A DNA stretch of 64,000 nucleotides, taken from NCBI GenBank assembly GCA_023151315.1, contig JAKLJE010000008.1:97046-161045 (forward strand), in the 5' to 3' direction. Below are positions 41,113 to 49,760 of this stretch, in pieces. Origin of the DNA: Bacteroidia bacterium. Its GTDB lineage: Bacteria > Bacteroidota > Bacteroidia > Palsa-965. The stretch's first letter is position 1; every line of letters starts with the position of its first letter. A program made the translations under genes and the position numbers. Below the pieces are notes generated by a model. That model was not told the DNA's origin. It saw only the letters and a list, made by a program, of their open reading frames with translations, and did no database searches.

Positions 41113-42075
41113 ATGCCTCAGAAGAAATCTCCGACCACAGATAAAACGAATCTGCATCCGCGTAATAAACACCGGGAACGATACGATTTCAGAAAACTGA
41201 GAGCTGCATTGCCGGAACTGGAACCGTTTGTTGTTGCAAATGATTACGGAACAGTAAGTGTTGATTTCTTCAATCCGGAAGCAGTGCGTATGCTGAACAA
41301 AGCATTACTCAAAGCATATTACGGAATTGAATATTGGGATATTCCTGCTGATTATCTGTGTCCTCCTGTACCGGGTCGCGCAGATTATATTCATTACGCA
41401 GCTGATTTGCTTGCCGAAAGCAACAACGGAATAATTCCAACCGGGAAAAAAGTTCACGTGCTGGACATTGGCGTGGGAGCGAATTGTGTTTACCCGATTA
41501 TCGGTGCGCATGAATACGGTTGGAGTTTTGTTGGTGCGGAAATAGATCGCAATGCAATTACCGCAGCACAGAAAATTATTTTAGCGAACGCATTACTGAA
41601 AGATCAGGTGGAAATCCGTTTGCAGACCGATCATGAAGACATTGTGAATGGAGTGATCATGGAAGACGAGTTCTTTGATCTCGTGATTTGTAATCCTCCG
41701 TTTCATAAATCATTGAACGAAGCGAAAGAAGGAAACATCCGCAAGAATCGTAATCTTTCCGGAGGAAAACGAAGTGAAAGCAATCTGAATTTCGGCGGAC
41801 AATTCAACGAGTTGTGGTGCAAAGGCGGAGAAGAGCGATTTATTCGTTTCATGATCATTCAGAGTTCCTATTTCCGCGATTCCTGCTTCTGGTACACAAC
41901 AATTGTTTCGAAGAAAGAACACCTGCGCAACATTTACGAAGAACTCGAACATCGTAAAGCAACTATCGTGAAAACGATTCCGATGTCGCAAGGCAGCAAA
42001 ACATCGCGCATTGTAGCCTGGACATTTTTATCGCCGGAAGAGCAGCAGAAATGGGCGAAGGATCGTTGGAGTTAA
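41113..42075 (+). CDS. rlmF: 23S rRNA adenine(1618)-N6-methyltransferase
   Basis: 320 residues, Rossmann-fold methyltransferase that makes m6A at position 1618 of 23S rRNA in E. coli. Visible parts are the basic N-terminus (KKSPTTDKTNLHPRNKHRERYDF), LDIGVGANCVYPI (SAM binding), GAEIDRNAI, ICNPPFHKS (the NPPF catalytic motif) and GGKRSESNLNFGGQFNELWC, a stretch typical of RlmF. The start chosen is the ATG at 41113, because a -7 box sits just before it. Downstream the gene runs into four 22-bp tandem repeats and a convergent tRNA gene. Confidence 0.93.
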   Translation: MPQKKSPTTDKTNLHPRNKHRERYDFRKLRAALPELEPFVVANDYGTVSVDFFNPEAVRMLNKALLKAYYGIEYWDIPADYLCPPVPGRADYIHYAADLLAESNNGIIPTGKKVHVLDIGVGANCVYPIIGAHEYGWSFVGAEIDRNAITAAQKIILANALLKDQVEIRLQTDHEDIVNGVIMEDEFFDLVICNPPFHKSLNEAKEGNIRKNRNLSGGKRSESNLNFGGQFNELWCKGGEERFIRFMIIQSSYFRDSCFWYTTIVSKKEHLRNIYEELEHRKATIVKTIPMSQGSKTSRIVAWTFLSPEEQQKWAKDRWS

Positions 42076-42076
42076 A

Positions 42077-42164
42077 GTGGCGTCAGGACTTAAGTATAGT
42101 GGTGTCAGGACTTAAGTATAGTGGTGTCAGGACTTAAGTATAGTGGTGTCAGGACTTAAGTATA
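42077..42164. repeat. Four 22-bp tandem repeats
   Basis: Four head-to-tail copies of a 22-bp unit starting GTGGTGTCAGGACTTAAG; the first differs at one base. The unit contains the palindrome ACTTAAGT. The array begins one base after the rlmF stop and ends 8 nt before the tRNA 3' end. Spacers are absent, so it is not CRISPR. Confidence 0.95.
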
Positions 42165-42172
42165 GTGATGAG

Positions 42173-42245
42173 TGGGCCCGGAGGGATTCGAACCCAGGAC
42201 CTACGGATTATGAGTCCGCTGCTCTAACCACTGAGCTACAGGCCC
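42173..42245 (-). tRNA. tRNA with CAT anticodon (Met or Ile2)
   Basis: 73-nt cloverleaf on the minus strand. Acceptor GGGCCTG pairs with CGGGCCC (one G-U), D arm has AGCTCAGTGGTTAGAGC, the anticodon loop is CTCATAA (CAT), the T arm has GGTTCGAATCC, and the discriminator is A. CCA is not encoded. The D-arm and loop resemble both elongator Met and the lysidine-modified Ile2 tRNA, and I cannot separate them without modification data. The 3' side faces the tandem repeats. Confidence 0.93.
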
Positions 42246-42358
42246 GAATCAGAATTACTCCTGATTATGGACGGCAAAAATAGGGATTCCCCCGAATTAC
42301 GAGAATTTAAAATAATTAGCTGCGGTCAAACGACTCCCGATAGTAACTTTGACGTCCA

Positions 42359-43633
42359 ATGCGCACCGGCCCCACAATAACTGGAATATTAATCTTCTTC
42401 GGGATCCTGTTTCTCATTGATTTGTACGTATTCTCCGCTGTACGAACTATGACTATCGGTCTGGAACAACGCACGCGGAAATACATTCATTGGGCATATT
42501 GGATTATAAATACCGGACTTTTTGCCTGGTGCTCCGTGTTAATGTTGACCAGCGAAACGTCAAAAGGAATGCCGCGCGCTTTCATGACGTTCATGGGAAT
42601 CTGGGTGCTGTTCTTCGTTCCGAAACTGGTCATCACTTTAATTCTCGGCGCAGAAGATGTGGGGCGAGGCTTACGTGCGATCTACGCTGTAGGATACAAC
42701 AGTATTTCGGATTCAGGTGGCATGAGCGTTGGCATTTCACGGCGTCAGTTTCTAAGTCGTGCAGCAGGATTCATTGCTTTGATCCCGTTTGCCGGAATAG
42801 CGCATGGAATTGTTTCCGGAAGATTCCGTTATCGTGTGCGTCGTGAAACAATTTATTATGATGATCTTCCTCCTGCATTCGATGGATTTACAATTACACA
42901 GATCAGCGATATTCATATTGGCAGTTTCGATCCGGAAACACATCGCGAAGAAGTAATTGCCGGAATTGAACTGGCGCAACAACAGAATTCAGACATCTTC
43001 GTTTTCACCGGTGACATGGTGAACAATGCGGCGGCGGAAATGGCTCCTTGGAAAGAAGAGTTCAAGCGATTGCGTTCCAAGCACGGTCAGTATTCTATTC
43101 TCGGAAATCATGACTACGGCGATTACATTCAGTGGGATTCCGTTGCGGATAAAGTTCAGAACATGAAAGATCTGTTCGCAACACATGCCGAAATCGGTTT
43201 TGATCTTATGCTGGATCGCAATGTGGCTATTGAACGTAACGGCGAGAAAATTTATCTCATCGGTGTGGAGAATTGGGGCGCAGGCGGATTCAAACAGAAA
43301 GGCGATCTGGAAAAAGCACTGCAAGGTGTTCCTGAAGATGCATTCAAAATTTTGCTTTCACACGATCCATCGCATTACGATCAGATGGTGAGCAAACACA
43401 AAACGGATATTCACCTCACACTTTCAGGACATACACACGGCGCGCAATTCGGAGTTGAAATTCCGGGGATCAAATTCAGTCCTGTACAGTTCCGCTATTC
43501 GCGTTGGGCCGGACTCTACAACATCGGCAAACGCTTTCTCTATGTAAACCGCGGATTCGGATTTCTCGCTTTCCCGGGACGTGTAGGAATCTGGCCTGAG
43601 ATTACAGTGCTGACTCTGAAGAGAAAAGTGTAG
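42359..43633 (+). CDS. Membrane-anchored metallophosphoesterase with internal Tat-like motif
   Basis: 424 residues. Three membrane helices (about 6-26, 44-63, 77-97) precede SRRQFLSRAAGFIALIPFAG (127-146), a twin-arginine-type motif plus hydrophobic stretch. The rest is a calcineurin-like phosphoesterase domain with ISDIHIGSF, FTGDMVNN, LGNHDY, LSHDP and LSGHTHGAQFG, the full set of metal ligands. Related proteins (YkuE-like, LpxG/LpxH-like) act on lipid-linked diphosphates or phosphodiesters. The domain should lie outside the cytoplasm. TAACTTTG (42344-42351) ends 7 nt before the ATG. Confidence 0.85.
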   Translation: MRTGPTITGILIFFGILFLIDLYVFSAVRTMTIGLEQRTRKYIHWAYWIINTGLFAWCSVLMLTSETSKGMPRAFMTFMGIWVLFFVPKLVITLILGAEDVGRGLRAIYAVGYNSISDSGGMSVGISRRQFLSRAAGFIALIPFAGIAHGIVSGRFRYRVRRETIYYDDLPPAFDGFTITQISDIHIGSFDPETHREEVIAGIELAQQQNSDIFVFTGDMVNNAAAEMAPWKEEFKRLRSKHGQYSILGNHDYGDYIQWDSVADKVQNMKDLFATHAEIGFDLMLDRNVAIERNGEKIYLIGVENWGAGGFKQKGDLEKALQGVPEDAFKILLSHDPSHYDQMVSKHKTDIHLTLSGHTHGAQFGVEIPGIKFSPVQFRYSRWAGLYNIGKRFLYVNRGFGFLAFPGRVGIWPEITVLTLKRKV

Positions 43634-43654
43634 TTGAAGGGAATGAGCCAATGC

Positions 43655-44980
43655 TCATTGTACCCGGAATCCGATAACAAGCATGTCATCTGTCTGCTCG
43701 TAAGCATGTGAACTTTGTTCTGAAGGATAATTCATCCACGCGTCAACTGAATCAACAATCATCTGGCGCTGTTCACTCATTGATTTCATATAGTTCGCAA
43801 CCAGCAATTCTTTCAGCTGTTTGTATTTATACTTCTTTCCTTTGGGTCCGCCAAACTGATCTGCGATACCATCAGTGAAAATGTAAACACAATCACCTTT
43901 CTCCAATTGTACTTTGTGATTGGTGAAAGGTCGTATTTCCTTAACGTATGCGCCAATCGGTTGCTTGTCTCCGCTGAACTGCATCAGTTCTCCGTTGCGG
44001 ATCACATACATCGGATTATTCGCGCCTGCGAAGTTAAGTTCACGCGTTTCATTGTTCAGTGCGCAGAGAGCAATGTCCATTCCGTCTTTAATCGTAAAAT
44101 CATCTCCGGCCTTCTGCTTCAACGTGCGGATAACTCCCTTGCTGAGATAATCAAGTGCTTCTCCAGGATTGTTCACCGTCGGTTCTGTCAACGTTTGCTC
44201 GAGAATCGTGTGGCCGACAATACTCATGAACGCGCCCGGAACTCCATGACCGGTACAATCCACCGCAGCCACTAATGAGAGTTTAATTCCTTTCCCATCC
44301 TTCGGAGTTGTTGTTACCGTATTCGCCCAGTACAAATCGCCGCTCACAATATCTTTAGGGCGATAGAATACGAAGAAGTCATCCAGCACACGTTTCATTT
44401 CATCGTCAGAAGGCAGAATAGCATCCTGAATACGACGCGCATAAGTGATACTGTCCGTAATGTCTTTGTTCTTCTGCTCGATTATTGTCGACTGCAATTC
44501 GATCTCACGTTCGAGCTTCAAACGCTCTGTTATGTCGCGCGCATAAATCACAATTGCAGGTCTTCCGGCAAACGGAGCAACTTTAGCAGAACACTCTACG
44601 GGCAAAAGCTCTCCGTTCTTCTTAACAAAAGGAATGTCCTTGTAAATAAGACCTTTTTTCTCCCACACATCCGCCACAATACTTGAACTCTTCTCCAGCA
44701 TTTCTTTCGGATGCAGATCAAAGAGTTTTTTCTTCAGAATTTCTTCCTGTGAATAGCCCAGCATTGCTGCCGCGGATGGATTCGTCTGGTGAATTCTTCC
44801 GTCGACAATATCGATCACTATAAGAGCATCATTCGCCTGATCGATAATGCTTCTGTAATTAGAGATTTCCTTTTCAGTTCCGCTCCCCGCAGACTTCATC
44901 TGCTGTGTTTTTACATAAAATATGTATGCAAATGCAGCAGATACCGCGAACAACATTCCGAGAATAATCAATGGAATCAT
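43655..44980 (-). CDS. PAS-domain PP2C/SpoIIE-type protein phosphatase
   Basis: 441 residues. An N-terminal membrane helix (MIPLIILGMLFAVSAAFAYIF) is followed by a PAS domain (about 40-160, ALIVIDIVDGRIHQTNPSAAAMLGYSQEEIL), a coiled linker and a SpoIIE-type phosphatase domain (about 195-441) with DCTGHGVPGAFMSIVG and IFTDGIADQFGG metal-binding motifs. Such proteins dephosphorylate anti-anti-sigma or similar signalling partners, none of which is nearby. Its start is 4 nt after the stop of the membrane redoxin gene, so they form an operon and may share a redox or stress signal (inference). Confidence 0.9.
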   Translation of the reverse strand: MIPLIILGMLFAVSAAFAYIFYVKTQQMKSAGSGTEKEISNYRSIIDQANDALIVIDIVDGRIHQTNPSAAAMLGYSQEEILKKKLFDLHPKEMLEKSSSIVADVWEKKGLIYKDIPFVKKNGELLPVECSAKVAPFAGRPAIVIYARDITERLKLEREIELQSTIIEQKNKDITDSITYARRIQDAILPSDDEMKRVLDDFFVFYRPKDIVSGDLYWANTVTTTPKDGKGIKLSLVAAVDCTGHGVPGAFMSIVGHTILEQTLTEPTVNNPGEALDYLSKGVIRTLKQKAGDDFTIKDGMDIALCALNNETRELNFAGANNPMYVIRNGELMQFSGDKQPIGAYVKEIRPFTNHKVQLEKGDCVYIFTDGIADQFGGPKGKKYKYKQLKELLVANYMKSMSEQRQMIVDSVDAWMNYPSEQSSHAYEQTDDMLVIGFRVQ

Positions 44981-44984
44981 AGGA

Positions 44985-45971
44985 TCAATCGAGTTGTTCT
45001 ACAATCGGGAATATCAATGAAGGATTGAGGAATTCTCCGACCTTATCAGGGCGGGAGATATATCTTACAATTCCGTTTTTATCAATGAGGAATGAAGCCG
45101 GCAGCGGAATTCCTTCATCGTACTGTTCAGCAAACTGATTGTCGTATGTATCGAGCTGAACACCATAAGTCATTGCTGTTTTCTGCTTCTCATCGGCGAG
45201 CACGCTGAAGTCGAGTCCGAGTCGCTCCACCATTTCACGATTCACACCAACCGGATCCGGACCTATCGACATCACGAAAATATTCTTAGCAGCAAATTTT
45301 TCTTTTTCCTTCTGATAAGTGCGCAACATCATGTGGCATCCCGGACACCAATCTCCTCGAACGAATATGAGCAGAAGATGGCGTTTACCTACAAAATCAG
45401 AAAGGCTTACTTCGTTACCGCTCTGATCAGGCAATGTAAACGGAGGTGCGTATGAACCGATAGCAACTTTGTAACCTTTCAATGTGTGAACACTCAATTG
45501 CTTTTTGTCCTTCAGGATTCCCCAGGTAATCAGAAATGCGAACATAAATCCCGGCAAAGGAACAGTCCAGGTTGCCCAATTGCTGTGTCCGGATAAATTG
45601 CCTGCAAGATGTGCGCCCAAAGCAATGGTCACGAAGAGTGGCTCCATCCAAGTGTTTCCGGTATAAGCGAAAAATCTGAAAAACATGATGCGTCCGAAAT
45701 TCGCGAACAGCATCGTGAGCATCATTATGGTGTAAAACGGAATTCCGCCAAACGGATAATCGAGAAACAGTCCGACGCCTGCAGCGGCAAGCGTTTCTGT
45801 AATCGATTGCAGGGGAGATGTGAACTTGGAAAAATCTTTCATCACCGCCAGATACGCAGCCATGCAAATTGTTGCTGCAATCAAGGGTTGTTCCAGAATG
45901 AAAAACACCACCGCTCCTGACAGAATCAGAAGTATTCCAATCCAAGTAAACATCGGTTTTGCGGTAGCCAT
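44985..45971 (-). CDS. Membrane protein with C-terminal peroxiredoxin/thioredoxin-like domain
   Basis: 328 residues. About five membrane helices occupy 5-160 (including FTWIGILLILSGAVVFFILEQPL). The C-terminal domain (about 170-328) is AhpC/TSA-like with FTLPDQSGNEVSLSDFVGKRHLLLIFVRGDWCPGC and FSVLADEKQKTAMTYGV. The active site is a CxxC-less WCPGC, with cysteines 3 apart, typical of peroxiredoxin-like redoxins. The domain may be attached on the outer face of the membrane, but topology is not certain. Operon partner: the phosphatase at 43655, 4 nt downstream. Confidence 0.8.
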   Translation of the reverse strand: MATAKPMFTWIGILLILSGAVVFFILEQPLIAATICMAAYLAVMKDFSKFTSPLQSITETLAAAGVGLFLDYPFGGIPFYTIMMLTMLFANFGRIMFFRFFAYTGNTWMEPLFVTIALGAHLAGNLSGHSNWATWTVPLPGFMFAFLITWGILKDKKQLSVHTLKGYKVAIGSYAPPFTLPDQSGNEVSLSDFVGKRHLLLIFVRGDWCPGCHMMLRTYQKEKEKFAAKNIFVMSIGPDPVGVNREMVERLGLDFSVLADEKQKTAMTYGVQLDTYDNQFAEQYDEGIPLPASFLIDKNGIVRYISRPDKVGEFLNPSLIFPIVEQLD

Positions 45972-46011
45972 GGTTAAATATACGTTTTTCTTCGGATGAC
46001 GGATTTACAGG

Positions 46012-46019
46012 TAATTTTG
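46012..46019 (+). promoter_or_regulatory. -7 box of the HAD gene
   Basis: TAATTTTG (full TAnnTTTG match) ends 6 nt before the ATG at 46026. It supports that start over the upstream in-frame ATG at 45996. Confidence 0.5.
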
Positions 46020-46025
46020 CGTTCT

Positions 46026-46655
46026 ATGAGTCGCATCCGGAACATCATTTTCGATCTAGGCGGGGTAATCATCAATCTTGATCCCGCACGCACGCGCAAC
46101 GCGTTCACCGCGCTTGGAGCTTCAAATTTTGAGGCACTTTATTCATTCTCGCAGCAAAACGGGGTGTTTGATTTGTTAGACAAAGGTCTGATCAGTAACG
46201 CAAGTTTTCGTGACGAAATGCGGAAACAAATTACTGTTGACGTTTCTGACCAACAGATAGATGATGCATGGAACGCAATGTTGCTGGATGTCCCCGAAGA
46301 AAAAATCCAATTACTGAAACAACTGCAGCCACGATACCGAACGTTTCTGTTATCAAACACAAATCGCATTCACGTCGATTGCTTCAGTAAAGAGTTGCTG
46401 CGCGTACATGGCAGTAAGGATTTTTCGCCGTGGATGGAACGTTGCTATTATTCCTGCGATATCGGAATGCGAAAACCTGAAGCTGAGATTTTTCAATTTG
46501 TTCTCAATGAAAACAATCTGCTTGCAGAAGAAACCCTGTTTATCGACGACTCTCCTCAACACATTACCGGCGCAGCTTCGTGCAATATTAAAACTCTGCA
46601 TTATACTCCGGGCAGCAGCCTGTCAGATGCCTTGAGTAACCGGGGTCTGATGTGA
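46026..46655 (+). CDS. HAD-family hydrolase
   Basis: 209 residues from the ATG at 46026 (MSRIRNIIFDLGGVII). HAD motif I is FDLGGVI: the nucleophile Asp is present, and the second acidic residue is replaced by Gly-Gly, as in the YihX/GS-like subgroup. Motif II is LLSNTN, motif III the lysine in MRKPEAEIF, and motif IV IDDSPQHITGA. It probably acts on a small phosphorylated metabolite; the substrate is unknown. It stands alone, with divergent redoxin-phosphatase genes on one side. Confidence 0.9.
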   Translation: MSRIRNIIFDLGGVIINLDPARTRNAFTALGASNFEALYSFSQQNGVFDLLDKGLISNASFRDEMRKQITVDVSDQQIDDAWNAMLLDVPEEKIQLLKQLQPRYRTFLLSNTNRIHVDCFSKELLRVHGSKDFSPWMERCYYSCDIGMRKPEAEIFQFVLNENNLLAEETLFIDDSPQHITGAASCNIKTLHYTPGSSLSDALSNRGLM

Positions 46656-46729
46656 TTTCTATCACAATTCCCAACATTATGTTGTGCGAAATTGTAACCG
46701 AAGTCATTATTTCTTAAACGCAAGGTGTG

Positions 46730-46737
46730 TAGTTTTG
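46730..46737 (+). promoter_or_regulatory. -7 box of the T9SS-sorted gene at 46765
   Basis: TAGTTTTG fits TAnnTTTG; the ATG follows 27 nt later. A -33 partner is not obvious. Confidence 0.45.
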
Positions 46738-46764
46738 CTCCGTTAATCAAACCCTGAAAACAAA

Positions 46765-48444
46765 ATGAAAAAAACACTACTCCTCTCGTGTGCTCTGTTA
46801 CTTGGTCTGGGCATAAGTGCACAACAAGTCCAAAACCTGCGCCATACAGAAACACCTACCCTTCCGGTTCCTGCTGCAATGAATGAAGTACACGCAGCTT
46901 CTGGTCTGGTATTTCCTGTGCCGACTTATTCTAACGACGTTATTATTAAGAGCGACACAGCCGATCAGCAACGAGTGCGTATATCTGTTGCTTTCAACGG
47001 ATGGCTTTATGCGGCAATTAATCGTGTGGATGTAACCTCAAACAAGGGTGGCATCAGCGTTCTCAGTTCCAAAGACAACGGTTTAACATGGACTGTGATG
47101 GATGAGTATTTTCCTCAGAACACACGTTACACAACTTTTGATCTTATTGTGGCAGGAACAGACACAAATAGCCTCGTAGTGTACATGGCCGGCGTGAACT
47201 ACAATACAGTATCCGGAGACTATGTTCTGTTTGTTGATCGATACGATGGTCGTACAGGTCAGTTTATAGGAAGTAACTTCAATCTGAATGCCGGATCACA
47301 AAAAATTTATGATGTGGCTCTGGCCACAGATTACACCCATCCGGCTGTTGGAGCATCTCCATACAGTGTAGGAATGCTTTATTCAAGATATACTTCCTCA
47401 CAGGATTCTATTGTATTCCGCGGATCTGTTGATGGTGGCGTAACATGGACAGTTAATGAAGTAGTTGCTGTGACCGGATATTACTTCGGCAAACTCTCAA
47501 TTTCTTACGGACGCAGTGCCAGCGGATCCAACGGCCGCTATTTCGGCGCATGGGAACGCAGACCTTCATCTATTGCAAGAACAGGCAACATTTACACTTC
47601 ACGCAGCCAATCAACAGTTGACGGACCATGGATCACTCCTGAAAATGTTGATTCCGTTTCAAGCACAATGATCGGACTGTGTGCGAATCCGCAGATCGCA
47701 ACTTCATTCGGTACTACCGATAATGACAGTGCGTCACTCACAGCGGTGATTCTCGTTCAGCGTGATTATACCGGTAACGGCTCTGATTATGATCTCCTCG
47801 GATTCTACAATAAGCGAGCACATTTCACAAACTTCTGGTATCGACTCGACATCGTGAATTCAAGTGAGAACGACTTGCAACCGGATGTGTCTTATGATCC
47901 TACCAATCAGAATTTCCTTGCAGTTTACTACGATTCCACTAATAGTAAGTTGCCTTATCTGGTGAACAACGTAAATCTTACTACTCCAAGTTCATGGACT
48001 ACAATCAATCCGCAATACAATGATGTCACTACCAACCTGCGTGGTGCTTGGCCTCGCGTTGAAATCAATCCGGTAGCAGTACAGACCGCACATGCATGGC
48101 TTGCATTCGATGGAACAGGTAACGGCGTTGCAATGTTTGATGCAGAATACAATCACACCGGCATTGCAAATAACGGAACCGTTCACGGCGGAATGTCAAA
48201 CGTATTCCCGAACCCTGCGTCAAACGCAATGACAGTTACGTACACAACTGCTCAAGACGCTGCGGTATCTATCAACGTTTACAATGCGCTCGGAGAACTG
48301 GTTTCTGCACGTAACCTCGGAAACAAACCTGCAGGTGATTACACAGAGCGTTTCGATGTTGCAAACTGGAACAACGGAATCTACCTTGTTGAAGTGGTAA
48401 GCGGTGATTCAAAGTCTGTGAGCCGCATCGTAGTAAAGCACTAA
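46765..48444 (+). CDS. T9SS-sorted secreted protein with BNR-like repeats
   Basis: 559 residues with a signal peptide (MKKTLLLSCALLLGLGISAQ). The body has sialidase-like Asp-box segments (SSKDNGLTW, SVDGGVTWTV). It resembles the protein at 9328-11193 in layout and in the C-terminal domain, and the two are likely paralogous in type. The last 80 residues are a T9SS type A sorting domain: VFPNPASNAMTVTY, NVYNALGELVSARNLG and GIYLVEVVSGDSKSVSRIVVKH. It probably sits on the cell surface. Substrate unknown. Terminator at 48465-48494. Confidence 0.85.
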   Translation: MKKTLLLSCALLLGLGISAQQVQNLRHTETPTLPVPAAMNEVHAASGLVFPVPTYSNDVIIKSDTADQQRVRISVAFNGWLYAAINRVDVTSNKGGISVLSSKDNGLTWTVMDEYFPQNTRYTTFDLIVAGTDTNSLVVYMAGVNYNTVSGDYVLFVDRYDGRTGQFIGSNFNLNAGSQKIYDVALATDYTHPAVGASPYSVGMLYSRYTSSQDSIVFRGSVDGGVTWTVNEVVAVTGYYFGKLSISYGRSASGSNGRYFGAWERRPSSIARTGNIYTSRSQSTVDGPWITPENVDSVSSTMIGLCANPQIATSFGTTDNDSASLTAVILVQRDYTGNGSDYDLLGFYNKRAHFTNFWYRLDIVNSSENDLQPDVSYDPTNQNFLAVYYDSTNSKLPYLVNNVNLTTPSSWTTINPQYNDVTTNLRGAWPRVEINPVAVQTAHAWLAFDGTGNGVAMFDAEYNHTGIANNGTVHGGMSNVFPNPASNAMTVTYTTAQDAAVSINVYNALGELVSARNLGNKPAGDYTERFDVANWNNGIYLVEVVSGDSKSVSRIVVKH

Positions 48445-48464
48445 TTAAATATCCCCCGAATGAA

Positions 48465-48494
48465 AAAGGTCGCTCTTGAAAGCGACCTTTTTTT
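48465..48494. terminator. Bidirectional terminator between convergent genes
   Basis: Stem AAAGGTCGCT / AGCGACCTTT (48465-48474, 48481-48490) with a 6-nt loop. It is T-rich on the plus strand, and the mirror image gives a T run on the minus strand too. Confidence 0.88.
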
Positions 48495-48497
48495 ATT

Positions 48498-48899
48498 TTA
48501 TCTGATCTCCTGACAAAGTTCAATCAGAACACCGTTCGTTCCTTTCGGATGCAGAAAGCAAATGAGCTTATTATCTGCTCCTTTTTTCGGAGTTTCATTC
48601 AGCAATTGAAATCCCTCTGATTTCAGGCGGGTCATTTCAGCTTCAATATCGTCAACGTCAAATGCGATGTGATGAATGCCTTCACCTTTCTTCTCAATGA
48701 ACTTCGCAATCGGAGAATCCGGCTTCGTTGCTTCGAGCAATTCGATCTTGTTCGGCCCGTTCATAAAAAACGATGTCATCACACCTTCACTCTCCACGCC
48801 TTCGGTTTTATAAGGCGGGGCTCCAAATAGTTTTGTAAAAAGTTCATTGGAGTCTTTCAGACTTTTCACTGCAATTCCGATATGTTCGATCTTGTTCAT
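48498..48899 (-). CDS. mce: Methylmalonyl-CoA epimerase
   Basis: 133 residues of the VOC (glyoxalase/bleomycin-resistance) fold. The N-terminal HIGIAVKSL supplies the first metal His, GIHHIAFDVDDI gives the second, and the C-terminal LIELCQ the Glu ligand. Length and pattern match the epimerase that interconverts (R)- and (S)-methylmalonyl-CoA in propionate metabolism. The mutase genes are not in this window, so the call rests on the protein alone. It is monocistronic, with terminators on both sides. Confidence 0.88.
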   Translation of the reverse strand: MNKIEHIGIAVKSLKDSNELFTKLFGAPPYKTEGVESEGVMTSFFMNGPNKIELLEATKPDSPIAKFIEKKGEGIHHIAFDVDDIEAEMTRLKSEGFQLLNETPKKGADNKLICFLHPKGTNGVLIELCQEIR

Positions 48900-48904
48900 A
48901 GGCT

Positions 48905-48935
48905 CAAAAAAAATCCCGTCAGCGATGGACGGGAT
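48905..48935 (-). terminator. Intrinsic terminator of the secreted-protein gene
   Basis: Stem ATCCCGTC / GACGGGAT (48913-48920 with 48928-48935), followed on the minus strand by a run of eight T. It lies just after the gene at 48960. Confidence 0.88.
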
Positions 48936-48959
48936 AATTCTGTTATGGTGTGAGGGAAA

Positions 48960-49760
48960 TTACTGTTTAAAGAACTCGGCTGTTTTATTGTCGTAGTTCA
49001 GGAAGTATCCGCCTTTCGCCAGACCGGTAACATCAATTGTGCTGCCGAATCCTTTCTTCACAATGTTTCCGAACTGGTCGAAGATTTCGTACATCGTTTC
49101 TCCGCCTTCAAAAGTGATCTTGTCTTTCGCCTTTACAGGATAGAATGTGATCGCCGGTTTTGTAGAAGTACATTTCGCAACCGGAGATGTACGTGCCTGA
49201 CCAGAGAAGTCAATCTGCTTAACGCGGAACTGATTTTCACCGGAATGAGGTACAACCGCGAATGAATAGTTATTCGGACCTGCAGTACCAAGACCTTCAA
49301 CTTCACCGATCTTCACCCATTTGTTCCAACGGAACTGCTCAATAATGAAAGTCAGTTTGCCTTGCTCACCGGTGGTTGTCCACTTCAAAAGGTTTGCATT
49401 ACAATCAACTGTAATAGAAGTTGTAACGAATGTAGATTTTGGCTTCAGCACCTCCGGATTGAGAACCTTTGGCTTACAATCATCTTTGTGGAAAATCTTG
49501 ATAGTTACCGGATCTCCTGGCTTCAACTGGAAGTTGCGCAGGTCAATTTCGAACGCACTTGAACCGATCTCGTCAGTTGTGATCTGATCATTCACGCGAA
49601 CTTCGTACACGCAGAAACCAACACCGTTACTGGCGAACGGGTTCTGAACATATACGTTCTTGCTTTGGTAAGTTCCTTCCAAAAGGATCATGGACTGAGC
49701 ATATCCACTAATGGAAATAACTAACGCAGCGATTAATGTAACTAAGAGGTTCTTTTTCAT
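48960..49760 (-). CDS. Secreted protein with unusual sorting-like C-terminus (paralogue of 23898)
   Basis: 266 residues from the ATG at 49760 (signal peptide MKKNLLVTLIAALVISISGYAQ). The frame is open far upstream, but that would precede the signal. It has an N-terminal beta domain (KNVYVQNPFASNGVGFCVYEVRVN) with Cys residues (FHKDDCKPK), a fibronectin-like segment (EQFRWNKWVKIGEVEGLG), then HSGENQFRVKQIDFSGQ and the ending TMYEIFDQFGNIVKKG, GLAKGGYFLNYDNKTAEFF. The last 120 residues match the shorter protein at 23898-24428. It may be a T9SS substrate with a variant sorting domain. Function unknown. Confidence 0.7.
   Translation of the reverse strand: MKKNLLVTLIAALVISISGYAQSMILLEGTYQSKNVYVQNPFASNGVGFCVYEVRVNDQITTDEIGSSAFEIDLRNFQLKPGDPVTIKIFHKDDCKPKVLNPEVLKPKSTFVTTSITVDCNANLLKWTTTGEQGKLTFIIEQFRWNKWVKIGEVEGLGTAGPNNYSFAVVPHSGENQFRVKQIDFSGQARTSPVAKCTSTKPAITFYPVKAKDKITFEGGETMYEIFDQFGNIVKKGFGSTIDVTGLAKGGYFLNYDNKTAEFFKQ

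Noticed and set aside
42077..42164. Possible CRISPR array
   Set aside because: The 22-bp units are head-to-tail with no spacers and there are no cas genes. Simple tandem repeat.
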